Notes under the pieces: generated by a model
What the model saw: the letters and a program-made list of their open reading frames with translations, nothing else
Told to the model about the DNA's origin: nothing
The model's database searches: none
Shown here: piece after piece, positions 26,554 through 35,123 of the stretch
How positions within the stretch are numbered: position 1 is the stretch's first letter
Layout of the letters: each line of letters begins with the position of its first letter
Assembly (NCBI GenBank): GCA_003574895.1
Contig: PJFB01000010.1
Coordinates: 1-64,000, forward strand
DNA length: 64,000 nucleotides
Source of the DNA: Geobacter sp.
GTDB taxonomy: Bacteria > Desulfobacterota > Desulfuromonadia > Geobacterales > Pseudopelobacteraceae
Reading direction: 5' to 3'
Position numbers and translations under genes: made by a program

Positions 26554-27438
26554 TCAAGGGCGCAGGTATTCGGCAATTCCTGTATTAAAATCAATGGGTT
26601 CAAACTGAAACACCTCTTTCCAGCGCCCATCGCAGATATTCTCCTCGATCAGCATCTGTAACTGGTCCATGGTAATGGGAAATTGAGGCAGGTGCTGCAT
26701 GATCGGGATAACCAGCTTCATCAGGCCCAGGGGGGCCTGGGGTTTTAGCGGCGCTGATTTGCCCAGTGCGGCTGCCACGGCGTCCAGCAGTTCGACATAG
26801 CTCATGCGGTTGTTGCCGCACAACTCATAGCATTGGCCGCTGGTTTCGGGCATCTCCAGCGCTCTGGCAAAACAGCGGGCCACGTCGTCGGCATGGATCG
26901 GCTGCAGGCGATAGCGGCCGTCGCCGATGACCGGCATAACCGGGGCAAGGCGCATCTGTCTGGCCAGCATGTTGACAAAGGCGTCTTTGGGACCGAAGAT
27001 CAGCGAGGGGCGCATGATGGTCCAGGAAAGGCTGCTGGTCCGTACCAGCCCCTCGGCCCGGAACTTGGTCTTGTGATATTTGGAAACAGCGTTGGGGCGC
27101 GCCCCCAGGGCCGACATCTGCAGGTAGCGATTGACCCCGGATTTCAGCGCGGCAGCCAGCATATTGGCCGTGGCCTGCACATGGAGGCTCTCGAAAGTCA
27201 CTCCCCGAGAGGGGAACTCCCTGATGATTCCTACAAGGTTGATGACTGCATCGCAACCGCTCACGGCCTGGGTGAAGCTCTCCAGGCGGGTTACATCCCC
27301 TTCGACCTGCTCCACCGCGCTTTCCGTCTCCGGGCTGCGCTTATGGACCAGCACTCGCAGTTCATGGCCACTTTTCAGCAGCTCCCGCTTGAGATGGCCT
27401 CCGACAAAACCGGTTCCGCCAGCGATGAATATTTTCAT
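26554..27438 (-). CDS. NAD(P)-binding protein, NDUFA9/atypical SDR type
   Basis: A 294-residue Rossmann-fold protein. The nucleotide loop is IFIAGGTGFVGGHL; the next strand shows DAVINLVGIIRE. The pattern YLQMSALGARPNAVSKYHKTK is the atypical active-site region of complex I NDUFA9-like proteins. Related bacterial proteins are implicated in quinone or lipid metabolism. It lies 47 bases after the RlpA-like gene's start, on the same strand. Confidence 0.85.
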   Translation of the reverse strand: MKIFIAGGTGFVGGHLKRELLKSGHELRVLVHKRSPETESAVEQVEGDVTRLESFTQAVSGCDAVINLVGIIREFPSRGVTFESLHVQATANMLAAALKSGVNRYLQMSALGARPNAVSKYHKTKFRAEGLVRTSSLSWTIMRPSLIFGPKDAFVNMLARQMRLAPVMPVIGDGRYRLQPIHADDVARCFARALEMPETSGQCYELCGNNRMSYVELLDAVAAALGKSAPLKPQAPLGLMKLVIPIMQHLPQFPITMDQLQMLIEENICDGRWKEVFQFEPIDFNTGIAEYLRP

Positions 27439-27514
27439 GGTAACCCCCTGCCGAGATTTTCGCGGAGTAATAATACCATGTAACGGATGATGTGCATTAA
27501 AACGGGGCTGTTAT

Positions 27515-28603
27515 CTAAGGCTCATGCACCTGTTTTTCGGAAGGATTGTTCATCGAGTCGCTGAAAAGCGTCAGGCGGTTTTTGCCGGAACGCTTGCTGA
27601 CGTACATGGCCTCGTCGGCGTTGGCCATGACGGTGCGCACGTCGCCGCCATCCTCCGGATAAGCGGCCAGCCCTGCCGATAGGGTCGTGGAAAGGTTCAC
27701 CCCATCAAAGGCAAAGGGGGTGGCGGCCATGCCGGTGACGATCCGCTCCACTGCGGTGGTAACCTCATGTTTGCCGGATTCGTTGAACAGTATCACGAAT
27801 TCGTCGCCGCCATAGCGGGCGCAGATATCCGAACTGCGGATGTTGGTCGTGATCATGGCGGCCACCTGCCGGATCAGTTCGGTGCCGGCCAGGTGGCCGT
27901 GCTGATCATTGATCTTCTTGAGGTTGTCTGCGTCGATCATGCAGATGGAGAACCTGCGTCCGTAGCGCTTTGCCAGGTTTTCCTGGGCATTGGCCAGGAG
28001 GAAGAAGTTGCGCATATTGTTCAGCCCGGTTACCTCGTCGGTCAGGGAGAGCCGTTCAACTTCGTGCCTGGCGGTTTCGGTCTCGCCGGCCAGCATGGCG
28101 CCCAGGTGTGCGATCAGCATATATGGGAACAGTTCCAGGATATGGGAAAGAATGGCATGGAGTTCGCGGAATTCCTCCGATGCCAGCAGGATATAGGAGG
28201 TGATGGCCAGGCCTGCCATCAGGTAGGTGATACGGCGTCCCTGGGTCAGGGACGTGGCCATCAGGATCAGGTAGATCAGGGACATGAAAGGGCTGGTGAT
28301 GCGTCCCGTATACCAGCAGACCGCCACGATGAATGCCAGGAATACCATCAGATCGACAAAGGTTTTGAATTGGCTGTAGCGATGGGAGAGCAGACCGTAA
28401 CGCGCATTCATGTTGTAGAAGAACAACAGCACGCAGAAAGCGGCCAGGAAGGCCAGGTTGGAGCTGTCGGTGGGCATCAGCTTGATATCCAGGGCCACCA
28501 GGGCGATCAGCAGCCATGAGATGTTGCCCATGATGCGGTCGTATCCCTTATAACGCTGGAAGATGTTCGGTTCCGGTTCGATCTCGTTGTGCTGAAGTTC
28601 CAT
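27515..28603 (-). CDS. membrane-bound diguanylate cyclase
   Basis: A 362-residue protein. The N-terminal 190 residues contain about five or six membrane helices (ISWLLIALVALDIKL, LAFLAAFCVLLFFY and others). The GGDEF domain starts near LTDEVTGLNNMRNF and has an intact catalytic loop RYGGDEFVILF, so c-di-GMP synthesis is expected. The usual upstream RxxD inhibitory site is not clearly visible. It is encoded just downstream of the YqaA-like protein on the same strand, 30 bases apart. Confidence 0.93.
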   Translation of the reverse strand: MELQHNEIEPEPNIFQRYKGYDRIMGNISWLLIALVALDIKLMPTDSSNLAFLAAFCVLLFFYNMNARYGLLSHRYSQFKTFVDLMVFLAFIVAVCWYTGRITSPFMSLIYLILMATSLTQGRRITYLMAGLAITSYILLASEEFRELHAILSHILELFPYMLIAHLGAMLAGETETARHEVERLSLTDEVTGLNNMRNFFLLANAQENLAKRYGRRFSICMIDADNLKKINDQHGHLAGTELIRQVAAMITTNIRSSDICARYGGDEFVILFNESGKHEVTTAVERIVTGMAATPFAFDGVNLSTTLSAGLAAYPEDGGDVRTVMANADEAMYVSKRSGKNRLTLFSDSMNNPSEKQVHEP

Positions 28604-28633
28604 GATGCCTCCAACGATTGACTGCTGGCAGGT

Positions 28634-29122
28634 TCAACCGATTGCCCGCAGGGTTATCCAGGCTGTGACAATGTAACGCAACAGTTTTCCCGAAGCGACC
28701 AACGTGGAGAAAAGCAGGAAGTTGATGCGCATCATCCCACCCACCAGGCAGAGCGGATCGCCTATTATGGGCAGCCAGGAAAAGAACAGCGAAAAGGTTC
28801 CATAACGGTGATAGTAGCTCCGGGCCCGCTCCTGCTGCTCCTTTGATACGCCCATAACCCGTTCTATCAGCCAGCGGCCGCCATAGATCCCGATCAGGTA
28901 GGTGCAGGCGGCGCCCAGGTAGTTCCCGGCAGTGGCGGTCATGATGGTCGCCCAATGTGGGTAGCCTTTGGTCAGCATCAGGATCAGCAGCCACTCCGAT
29001 CCGATCGGCAGCAGGGTGGATGCCAGGAAGCTCAGCATAAACAGGGCTGGATAACCGGGAGTGCCGATCCAGTCTTGCAATGCGACAACATACGTCAGAA
29101 ATTGGTTGTCAAAATGGCCCAA
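28634..29122 (-). CDS. YqaA/DedA-like membrane protein
   Basis: A 162-residue protein with four membrane segments. The pattern FLASTLLPIGSEWLLILML, ATAGNYLGAACTYLIG, FSLFFSWLPIIGDPLCLVGG is that of the YqaA branch of the DedA (VTT) family. These proteins may act as lipid scramblases or transporters. It precedes the diguanylate cyclase gene and is divergent from the WYL regulator. Confidence 0.86.
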   Translation of the reverse strand: MGHFDNQFLTYVVALQDWIGTPGYPALFMLSFLASTLLPIGSEWLLILMLTKGYPHWATIMTATAGNYLGAACTYLIGIYGGRWLIERVMGVSKEQQERARSYYHRYGTFSLFFSWLPIIGDPLCLVGGMMRINFLLFSTLVASGKLLRYIVTAWITLRAIG

Positions 29123-29204
29123 TCGATTACAATACCTCTCTACGGCACCGACCTTTTCCGCTGCCCCATTGTATTCATAAATTCAATTTCGGCAAGGAGG
29201 GAAT

Positions 29205-30239
29205 ATGCAAAAGGGCAAACCGGCGAAAAAATATTCCCAGGCAGGCAGGCTTCACACCATTATCCGCCTCCTGGAGGCCAGGCGCGGCATGACCCTGGAC
29301 GACCTGGCCGAAGAGTGCGATGTTGACCGGCGCACCATCCACCGGGACCTGAATGCCGTCGGGGAAGCCGGCTATTCCCTGACCACCGAGTGGCAGGACG
29401 GCAAAAAGGTCTACAGCTTCCTGACCAAGTCCCGCAATATTCCGCCAATCACCTTTACCCTCAACCAACTCATGTCGCTCTATCTGTTGCGCTCCCTGGG
29501 GGTCCATCTGGCCGGCACCCCCTTCCAGGCCGAGATCGAGGAACTGTTCCGCAACATCACCTCGGTCCTGCCCGATCGCTATGCCGCCCACCTGGAGCGT
29601 ATTGCGCGGGTCTCTCTGCCTATTATGCACGGAGCCCGGGATTATTCCTTTGCCGCGGCCCACTTGGAGGAGCTCCAGCGTGCTCTGCTGCATCAGTACC
29701 GAATCCGGATGGACTATGCCAAGCAGGGGCGCGAGGCGGGTGAGGAATATGATGTGGACCCCTATACCCTGGTGTTCCACAAGGGGGGCATCTATCTCCT
29801 GGGATATGCCCACAATCGCAAGGCCATGCGGCTGTTTGCCCTGGAGCGGGTGCGGGGGGTCGCAGTGACGCGCCAACGTTTCGAAATACCGGCCGGATAT
29901 GAGCCGGAAGGGCATTTCAAGAGCGCCTTCGGCCTGGTCAGCGATACCTCCATGAAGGTGTGTGTCCGCTTTTCTGCCGATGTGGCCCATGCCGTCAGGG
30001 AGCGGGTCTGGAGGCCCGACCAGAAGGTGCGAAGCGACAGCGAGGGGCGGGTCACCATCGAATTCGAGGCCGCCGGCGAGATGGAACTGGTCTCCTGGAT
30101 ACTCTCCTATGGCGCCCACGCCGAGGTGCTTGAACCGCCGGAACTGCGGCGGGAGGTAAAGCGGCAGGTCAAGGAGATGCGCGAATTTTATCGCGGCAAG
30201 GAGAAGGGGCAGGAGAAAAAGACCAGGAAGAGCAGTTGA
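29205..30239 (+). CDS. WYL-domain transcriptional regulator
   Basis: A 344-residue regulator, with AAGGAGGG before the ATG. The N-terminal helix-turn-helix (RGMTLDDLAEECDVDRRTIHRDLNAV) is DeoR-like, and a WYL domain occupies about 145-225 (YDVDPYTLVFHKGGIYLLGYAHN). The C-terminal WCX region is at about 240-325. The family often senses nucleic acid or nucleotide ligands; the target genes are unknown. A basic tail (KGQEKKTRK) ends the protein. Confidence 0.9.
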   Translation: MQKGKPAKKYSQAGRLHTIIRLLEARRGMTLDDLAEECDVDRRTIHRDLNAVGEAGYSLTTEWQDGKKVYSFLTKSRNIPPITFTLNQLMSLYLLRSLGVHLAGTPFQAEIEELFRNITSVLPDRYAAHLERIARVSLPIMHGARDYSFAAAHLEELQRALLHQYRIRMDYAKQGREAGEEYDVDPYTLVFHKGGIYLLGYAHNRKAMRLFALERVRGVAVTRQRFEIPAGYEPEGHFKSAFGLVSDTSMKVCVRFSADVAHAVRERVWRPDQKVRSDSEGRVTIEFEAAGEMELVSWILSYGAHAEVLEPPELRREVKRQVKEMREFYRGKEKGQEKKTRKSS

Positions 30240-30330
30240 GCTTTCTGCCCGGACGCACCGCAATGAGTGGTGCCCCGTTAGTTGAGATTTCTTTGTTACC
30301 AATCTTATCCAATTCCTGAGGAGGTGCCCT

Positions 30331-31425
30331 ATGTCAAAGAGAATGAAGATTTGCATCAATACCGGCGGCGGTGACGCGCCGGGCCTGAATGCCGTCATCG
30401 AGGCGGTCACCATGGCCGCCTACAACCGGCAATGGGAGGTGTACGGCATCAAGTGCGGCTATACGGGTCTCCTGAACACCGATGAGATCATCAACCTGAC
30501 CCCGGAAAAGGTCGATGGCATTGCCAGCGTTGGCGGCACTATTCTGGGTTCCACCAACAAGGGCAACCCTTTCATGATGCCGATCTGCAATGTGGCCGGC
30601 GAATGGGAACAGCGCGATCTGTCCGACAGGGTCATGGACAACTTTCGCCGTCTCCGCTTCGATGCCCTTGTTGCGGTGGGCGGCGACGGCAGCCTAGAGA
30701 TCGCCCACCGCTTTGCCGAAAAGGGGATGCCGGTGATCGGAGTTCCCAAGACCATCGATAACGACATGGGGGGAACCGTCATTACCTTCGGTTTCGATAC
30801 GGCTGTCAGCATCGCCACCGAGGCCATCGACCGCCTGCATTCCACGGCCAAGTCCCATGACCGGATCATGGTGGTGGAGGTGATGGGGCGCAATGCCGGC
30901 TTTATTGCCCTCAACAGCGGCATTTCGGGTAACGCGGACGTGATCCTGATTCCTGAGATACCATTCGATATGGACAAGGTCTGCGACAAGCTGATGGACA
31001 ACGAGCTGCACGGCCATAAATATGGTATTGTGGTCGTGGCCGAGGGGGCGCTTCCCAAAGGTGGCGATGTAATAACGAAAGGTTCGGGAGAAACCGGCCG
31101 CCAGCACGCGCTTCTGGGCGGGGTTGCCGAATACGTGGCCAAGGAGGTTTCGCAGCGCACCGGCAAGGACTCGCGCTCCATGGTATTGGGTCATTTGCAG
31201 CGCGGCGGCTCCCCCACCACCTTTGACCGCCTGCTCTCCCTCCGCTTCGGTGCCGCTGCCGTGCGGGCCATCGAGCTGGGCAAGTTCGATCACATGGTGG
31301 CGCTCCATTCGCCGGATATCGCATTGGTGCCGCTGGGAGAAGCCCTGGGAGTACAAAAACGTGTCCGTGTCGATGGTGACACAGTGTTGACGGCCCGCGA
31401 TCTCGGCATAAGTTTCGGAGACTGA
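30331..31425 (+). CDS. pfkA: 6-phosphofructokinase
   Basis: A 364-residue enzyme of the PfkA superfamily that phosphorylates fructose 6-phosphate. The N-terminus is NTGGGDAPGLNAVIEA. The phosphoryl-donor residue is Gly in VAVGGDGS, the ATP-type choice. The next active-site motif reads PKTIDND with Lys, the residue common in PPi-dependent and group III enzymes. MGRNAGFIAL and the LGHLQRGGSP effector region are present. This Gly/Lys mix suggests a group III ATP-dependent enzyme, but the donor should be tested. AGGAGG precedes the start. Confidence 0.92.
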   Translation: MSKRMKICINTGGGDAPGLNAVIEAVTMAAYNRQWEVYGIKCGYTGLLNTDEIINLTPEKVDGIASVGGTILGSTNKGNPFMMPICNVAGEWEQRDLSDRVMDNFRRLRFDALVAVGGDGSLEIAHRFAEKGMPVIGVPKTIDNDMGGTVITFGFDTAVSIATEAIDRLHSTAKSHDRIMVVEVMGRNAGFIALNSGISGNADVILIPEIPFDMDKVCDKLMDNELHGHKYGIVVVAEGALPKGGDVITKGSGETGRQHALLGGVAEYVAKEVSQRTGKDSRSMVLGHLQRGGSPTTFDRLLSLRFGAAAVRAIELGKFDHMVALHSPDIALVPLGEALGVQKRVRVDGDTVLTARDLGISFGD

Positions 31426-31536
31426 GGCCGCGAGGCGCGCCAAAGGGGATAAAGCTTGACATTACCGGACGCATTATTTAGATAAAGACTCCTTGCCAAA
31501 CCACGAAAATCCATTTCCAGAAAGCCGCTTTACATT

Positions 31537-32682
31537 ATGACAGACGACTCGCAACTCAAAGACATCATTGCCGCCCGCATTGCCCAGCAGGGGCGGATCA
31601 CCTTTGCCGCTTTCATGGAGGCTTGCCTCTACGAGCCGGGATTGGGCTATTATACTTCGCCGGGGCGCAAGGTCGGCGCCGAGGGTGATTTCTACACCAG
31701 CATCTCGGTCCATGCCGCTTTTGGCCGGGTAATCGCCAGGGAGATCGCCAGGATGTGGCGCAACATGGACCAGCCGGCCGACTTCACCCTGGTGGAATGC
31801 GGCGCCGGCAACGGCCGCCTGGCATGCGACATCATGGATTACCTGGCAGAGCGGGAAGCAGGGATGTATGGGCAACTGACCCTGATCCTCGTGGAACGGG
31901 AGCCGTCTTTGGAATCGGCCCAGGCCGAGCTGCTGGCGGCCCATCTGGATCGGGTGCGCTGGCTTGCTCCCGAGGAATTCAGCGGTTCGGGTTTCAGTTT
32001 TACCGGCTGCCTCTACTCCAACGAGCTGATGGATGCATTGCCGGTGCATCGGGTAGTCATGGCCGATGACGGCTTGCAGGAAATCTATGTTGCGCTCAAG
32101 GAGGGCGAACTGGTCGAAGAGTCCGGGCCGTTGTCCAACCCTGCCATAGGCGAGTATTTCGACCGCCTCGGCATCAAGTTGCACCCCGGCCAGCAGAGCG
32201 AGGTCAATCTGATTGCCCCGGAATGGCTGGCCATGGCCGCCAGGGTGTTGCAGCGCGGGTTTATCCTGACAATCGACTACGGTTTTCCGGCAGTTGAGCT
32301 GTACGCGCCGCACCGCAACATGGGTTCGCTGCTTTGCTATCATCGCCACAAGGTGGAGGACAACCCCTATATCCGCCTGGGCCGGCAGGACATCACCTCC
32401 CATGTGGACTTTACCACCATGATGAAGCGGGGCGAGGAGCTGGGCCTGCTGCCGGTCTGGTTCGGCGAGCAGTATCGCTTCCTGCTTTCGGCGGGCATTA
32501 TTGAGGAGATCGAGGAGAGCGAACGGTCGGATTTACCTTCAGAAGAAAAACTTCGCTTGCGGCTGGGCCTCAAGAAACTGATCATGCCGGACGGGGGGAT
32601 GGGCGACACTTTCAAGGTGCTGATACAGTCGAAGGGGGTCGAAAAGCCCCAACTGCTTTGCCAGCGCGGGATTGGGGCCTGA
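31537..32682 (+). CDS. MidA/NDUFAF7-type SAM-dependent methyltransferase
   Basis: A 381-residue protein with the hallmark start GRITFAAFMEACLYEPGLGYYTS and GDFYTSISVHAAFG. The SAM loop is VECGAGNGRLACDIM, and the family motif ANELMDALPVHR appears as SNELMDALPVHR. Mitochondrial NDUFAF7 methylates an arginine of complex I; the bacterial substrate is unproven. One base separates it from the HAD gene, implying cotranscription. Confidence 0.9.
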   Translation: MTDDSQLKDIIAARIAQQGRITFAAFMEACLYEPGLGYYTSPGRKVGAEGDFYTSISVHAAFGRVIAREIARMWRNMDQPADFTLVECGAGNGRLACDIMDYLAEREAGMYGQLTLILVEREPSLESAQAELLAAHLDRVRWLAPEEFSGSGFSFTGCLYSNELMDALPVHRVVMADDGLQEIYVALKEGELVEESGPLSNPAIGEYFDRLGIKLHPGQQSEVNLIAPEWLAMAARVLQRGFILTIDYGFPAVELYAPHRNMGSLLCYHRHKVEDNPYIRLGRQDITSHVDFTTMMKRGEELGLLPVWFGEQYRFLLSAGIIEEIEESERSDLPSEEKLRLRLGLKKLIMPDGGMGDTFKVLIQSKGVEKPQLLCQRGIGA

Positions 32683-32683
32683 T

Positions 32684-33322
32684 ATGCCGGCCCATGCCAT
32701 CACCGATATCCGGGGCGTTGTCTTTGATCTGGACGGCACCCTTTACGCAGCGCCCGATTTCGCAGCCACCATCCAGGACGAGGCAGTTGCCTACATCGCG
32801 CGCATCAAAGGGATTGGCGCGGCAGAAGCCTGCCAATTGATGGCCTCCACCCGCAAACGCCTGACTGAGGAGAACGGCACCGTTCAGACCCTGTCCAATG
32901 TCTGTACCCATTTGGGGGGAAGCATCCGGGAACTGCACGCCTGTTTCGAAGAGCGTTTGCGACCCGAGGCCTTCCTGGTGAGGGACGAACGGGTGATTGA
33001 CCTGCTGCAGCGCCTCCGGGAACGGTTTGGCCTGTACATCTACACGAACAACAACCGTGCCCTGGCAACGCGCATTCTCGCCTACCTGGGACTGGGCGGC
33101 CTGTTCGAGCAGATCTTCGCCATTGACGACGACTGGGTGGCCAAGCCCGATGAAGGGAAGCTTGAGAGGATACTGGAGGCCACTGGTGTGTCGGCCGATC
33201 GGTTGTTGTTCGTGGGCGACCGCTACGACATCGACCTGCGCGTGCCCGAGCAGAAGGGGTGCCCGGTCTTTCTCAGCCAGCATCTCGATCAGTTGCTGCG
33301 GCTGGAGGAACTGTTGAAATGA
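32684..33322 (+). CDS. HAD-superfamily phosphatase
   Basis: A 212-residue haloacid-dehalogenase-like hydrolase. Motif I is FDLDGTLY, motif II the Thr in YIYTNNNRA, and motif III/IV is KPDEGKLE with GDRYDIDLRVPEQKG. The helical cap between motifs I and II places it in subclass I. The ATG at 32684, one base after the upstream stop, is preferred over the overlapping TTG at 32672. The substrate is unknown. Confidence 0.88.
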   Translation: MPAHAITDIRGVVFDLDGTLYAAPDFAATIQDEAVAYIARIKGIGAAEACQLMASTRKRLTEENGTVQTLSNVCTHLGGSIRELHACFEERLRPEAFLVRDERVIDLLQRLRERFGLYIYTNNNRALATRILAYLGLGGLFEQIFAIDDDWVAKPDEGKLERILEATGVSADRLLFVGDRYDIDLRVPEQKGCPVFLSQHLDQLLRLEELLK

Positions 33323-33371
33323 GTTCACGTTGCCGATTATGAAAAATGTTCAAATAAAGGAGACCCAAGAT

Positions 33372-33827
33372 ATGAGCCAGAGCAAGGAGATGCTCGACGC
33401 CATCATGCGCGCCATCGAGCTGGAAAAGGAAACCTTCGATTTTTTCGTAAAGGCCGAACACAAGACCTTCAACCCGGCCGGCAAACGCATTTTCAAGTGG
33501 CTTGCCAAAATAGAGGAGCAGCACTACATCAAGCTGACCGAGCTGTACAACTCGCTGCACGAAGGCGGCCGCTGGGTGTTTTACGGCGGATCAACCTTTG
33601 AGCTGGTACCGGCTGGCGAAGACGAGCAGCGGGTGAAGCTCGATACCGACGATATCGAGGCCCTCAGGATCGCCGAAAAGATCGAGCAGCGCGGCATGGT
33701 GTTTTACGAGGAACTGATCGCCAAGACCAGTGACCAGGACGGCAAGGTGATGCTGGAGGTACTCCGCAACGAGGAGATCGAGCATCTGCGGGTAATCAGG
33801 GAAAAACTGCAGCAGCTGGAAGGCTAG
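33372..33827 (+). CDS. ferritin-like / rubrerythrin-like di-iron protein
   Basis: A 151-residue four-helix protein. The ATG at 33372 follows AAAGGAG; an upstream frame from 33330 is spurious. Helix motifs are IELEKETFDFFVKAE, KIEEQHYIKLTELY, AEKIEQRGMVFYEELIAK and NEEIEHLRVIREKL, which supply the Glu and ExxH residues of a di-iron site. There is no rubredoxin domain. It may handle peroxide or iron, as in related proteins of anaerobes. Confidence 0.85.
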   Translation: MSQSKEMLDAIMRAIELEKETFDFFVKAEHKTFNPAGKRIFKWLAKIEEQHYIKLTELYNSLHEGGRWVFYGGSTFELVPAGEDEQRVKLDTDDIEALRIAEKIEQRGMVFYEELIAKTSDQDGKVMLEVLRNEEIEHLRVIREKLQQLEG

Positions 33828-33835
33828 CCAGCCAT

Positions 33836-34795
33836 TTATTCCGCCGCAGATTTGCGCAGGTAAGCGACCAGTGTTGCCATGTCCTCCGGCATCTCCACGG
33901 AAAACTCCAGGTATTCGCCGGTTGTGGGGTGGATGAAGCCCAGGGTACGGGCATGCAGGGCCTGGCGGCCCAGGGCCGTGATCATCTTGCGCAGTTGCGG
34001 GTCTTTGATGTTGTTAAATCGGCCGCCGTCGGGGTAGAGCTGGTCCCCCAGCAGGGGAAAGCCGGCTTCGCTCATATGCACCCGGATCTGGTGGGTACGG
34101 CCGGTCTCCAGTCTCAATTCCACCATGCTGATCCTGTTGTAGCGCTCGACCACCCTCCAGCGGGTGACAGCCTGCTTGCCGCTTCGCGCCTTTCCGGACA
34201 ATCTCAGCCGCTCGGTGGGGTGCCTGCCGATGATTCCCTCGATCTTGCCCCTGTCTTCCGCCGGACTGCCATAGACCAATGCCTGATAAACCCGTTTGAC
34301 GGAATGCACGCCGAATTGGGCTGAAAGGGCCTGGTGGGTGCGGTCGTTCTTGGCCGCCACCAGAACGCCCGAAGTGTCCTTGTCCAGGCGGTGGACGATT
34401 CCGGGACGCAACTCTCCGCCAATGCCCGACAAGTCGGTGCAGTGGGCCAGCAGGGCATTTACCAGGGTGCCGGTGCTGTTGCCGGCTCCGGGATGGACCA
34501 CCAGGCCGGCCGGTTTATTGATCACGATCAGATCGTGGTCCTCGTAGAGCACCTCCAGCGGGATCTCTTCCGGCAGCGGCTCGGCCGCCTGGGGTTCAGG
34601 GATGTCAACCTGGACGAGTTCCCCGCCTTTGAGTTTCAGGGAAGCCTTGGCCGGTTTCCCATCCACCAGCACATTCCCGGTTTCGATAAAGCGCTGGACA
34701 GCGGCGCGGGTCTCTTCGGCCAGCTCGCGGGAGAGGAAGACGTCTAGCCGCAACGGTTCGGCATCGGGTGGGAAGGTAAATTCAAGGTGTTTCAT
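33836..34795 (-). CDS. rluD: 23S rRNA pseudouridine synthase, RluD family
   Basis: A 319-residue RluA/RluD-type enzyme. An S4 RNA-binding domain occupies about 15-80 (LDVFLSRELAEETRAAVQRFIETGNVLV). The catalytic Asp is in VHRLDKDTSGVLV, followed by GRTHQIRVHM. RluD makes pseudouridines in helix 69 of 23S rRNA. The C-terminus is typical in length. It converges with the ferritin-like gene, with only nine bases between stop codons. Confidence 0.92.
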   Translation of the reverse strand: MKHLEFTFPPDAEPLRLDVFLSRELAEETRAAVQRFIETGNVLVDGKPAKASLKLKGGELVQVDIPEPQAAEPLPEEIPLEVLYEDHDLIVINKPAGLVVHPGAGNSTGTLVNALLAHCTDLSGIGGELRPGIVHRLDKDTSGVLVAAKNDRTHQALSAQFGVHSVKRVYQALVYGSPAEDRGKIEGIIGRHPTERLRLSGKARSGKQAVTRWRVVERYNRISMVELRLETGRTHQIRVHMSEAGFPLLGDQLYPDGGRFNNIKDPQLRKMITALGRQALHARTLGFIHPTTGEYLEFSVEMPEDMATLVAYLRKSAAE

Positions 34796-35123
34796 ATGGT
34801 TTGCCTGGTTCCTTTGTCATTTGTTGAGGGTTGTTTCAGACCGCCCCATTTCCCCTTGCTGCCCGCATTGGCTTCCCTACGCCATTGAACTGGGGTGATC
34901 TGCAATATAAATTGAAAGGGTCTTCCCGGTGCTGGCAAATGTCAGCCCATGGAGAACGCACCCTGCCGTTGCCGCTACATCATACACTGTGGCAAGGCAG
35001 GTTTCCAGCATTCAGCCATGGTGTCGAGGGATTGTCAGCTCTGCTGCGCAGCCTGCCTCTCAAGCGCAGCAGCTGCAACATCTTGTAAGCCGTTCCAGGA
35101 TATTTTGAAGTGAAGTCGGCTCG
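34796..35123. other. intergenic region, no gene seen
   Basis: No credible gene is visible in this stretch upstream of the RluD-type gene and downstream of the P-type ATPase gene. The only structure is a hairpin with a nine-base stem (CTGCTGCGC and GCGCAGCAG, about 35040-35073) that lacks a T-run. It may end ATPase transcription. Confidence 0.5.
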
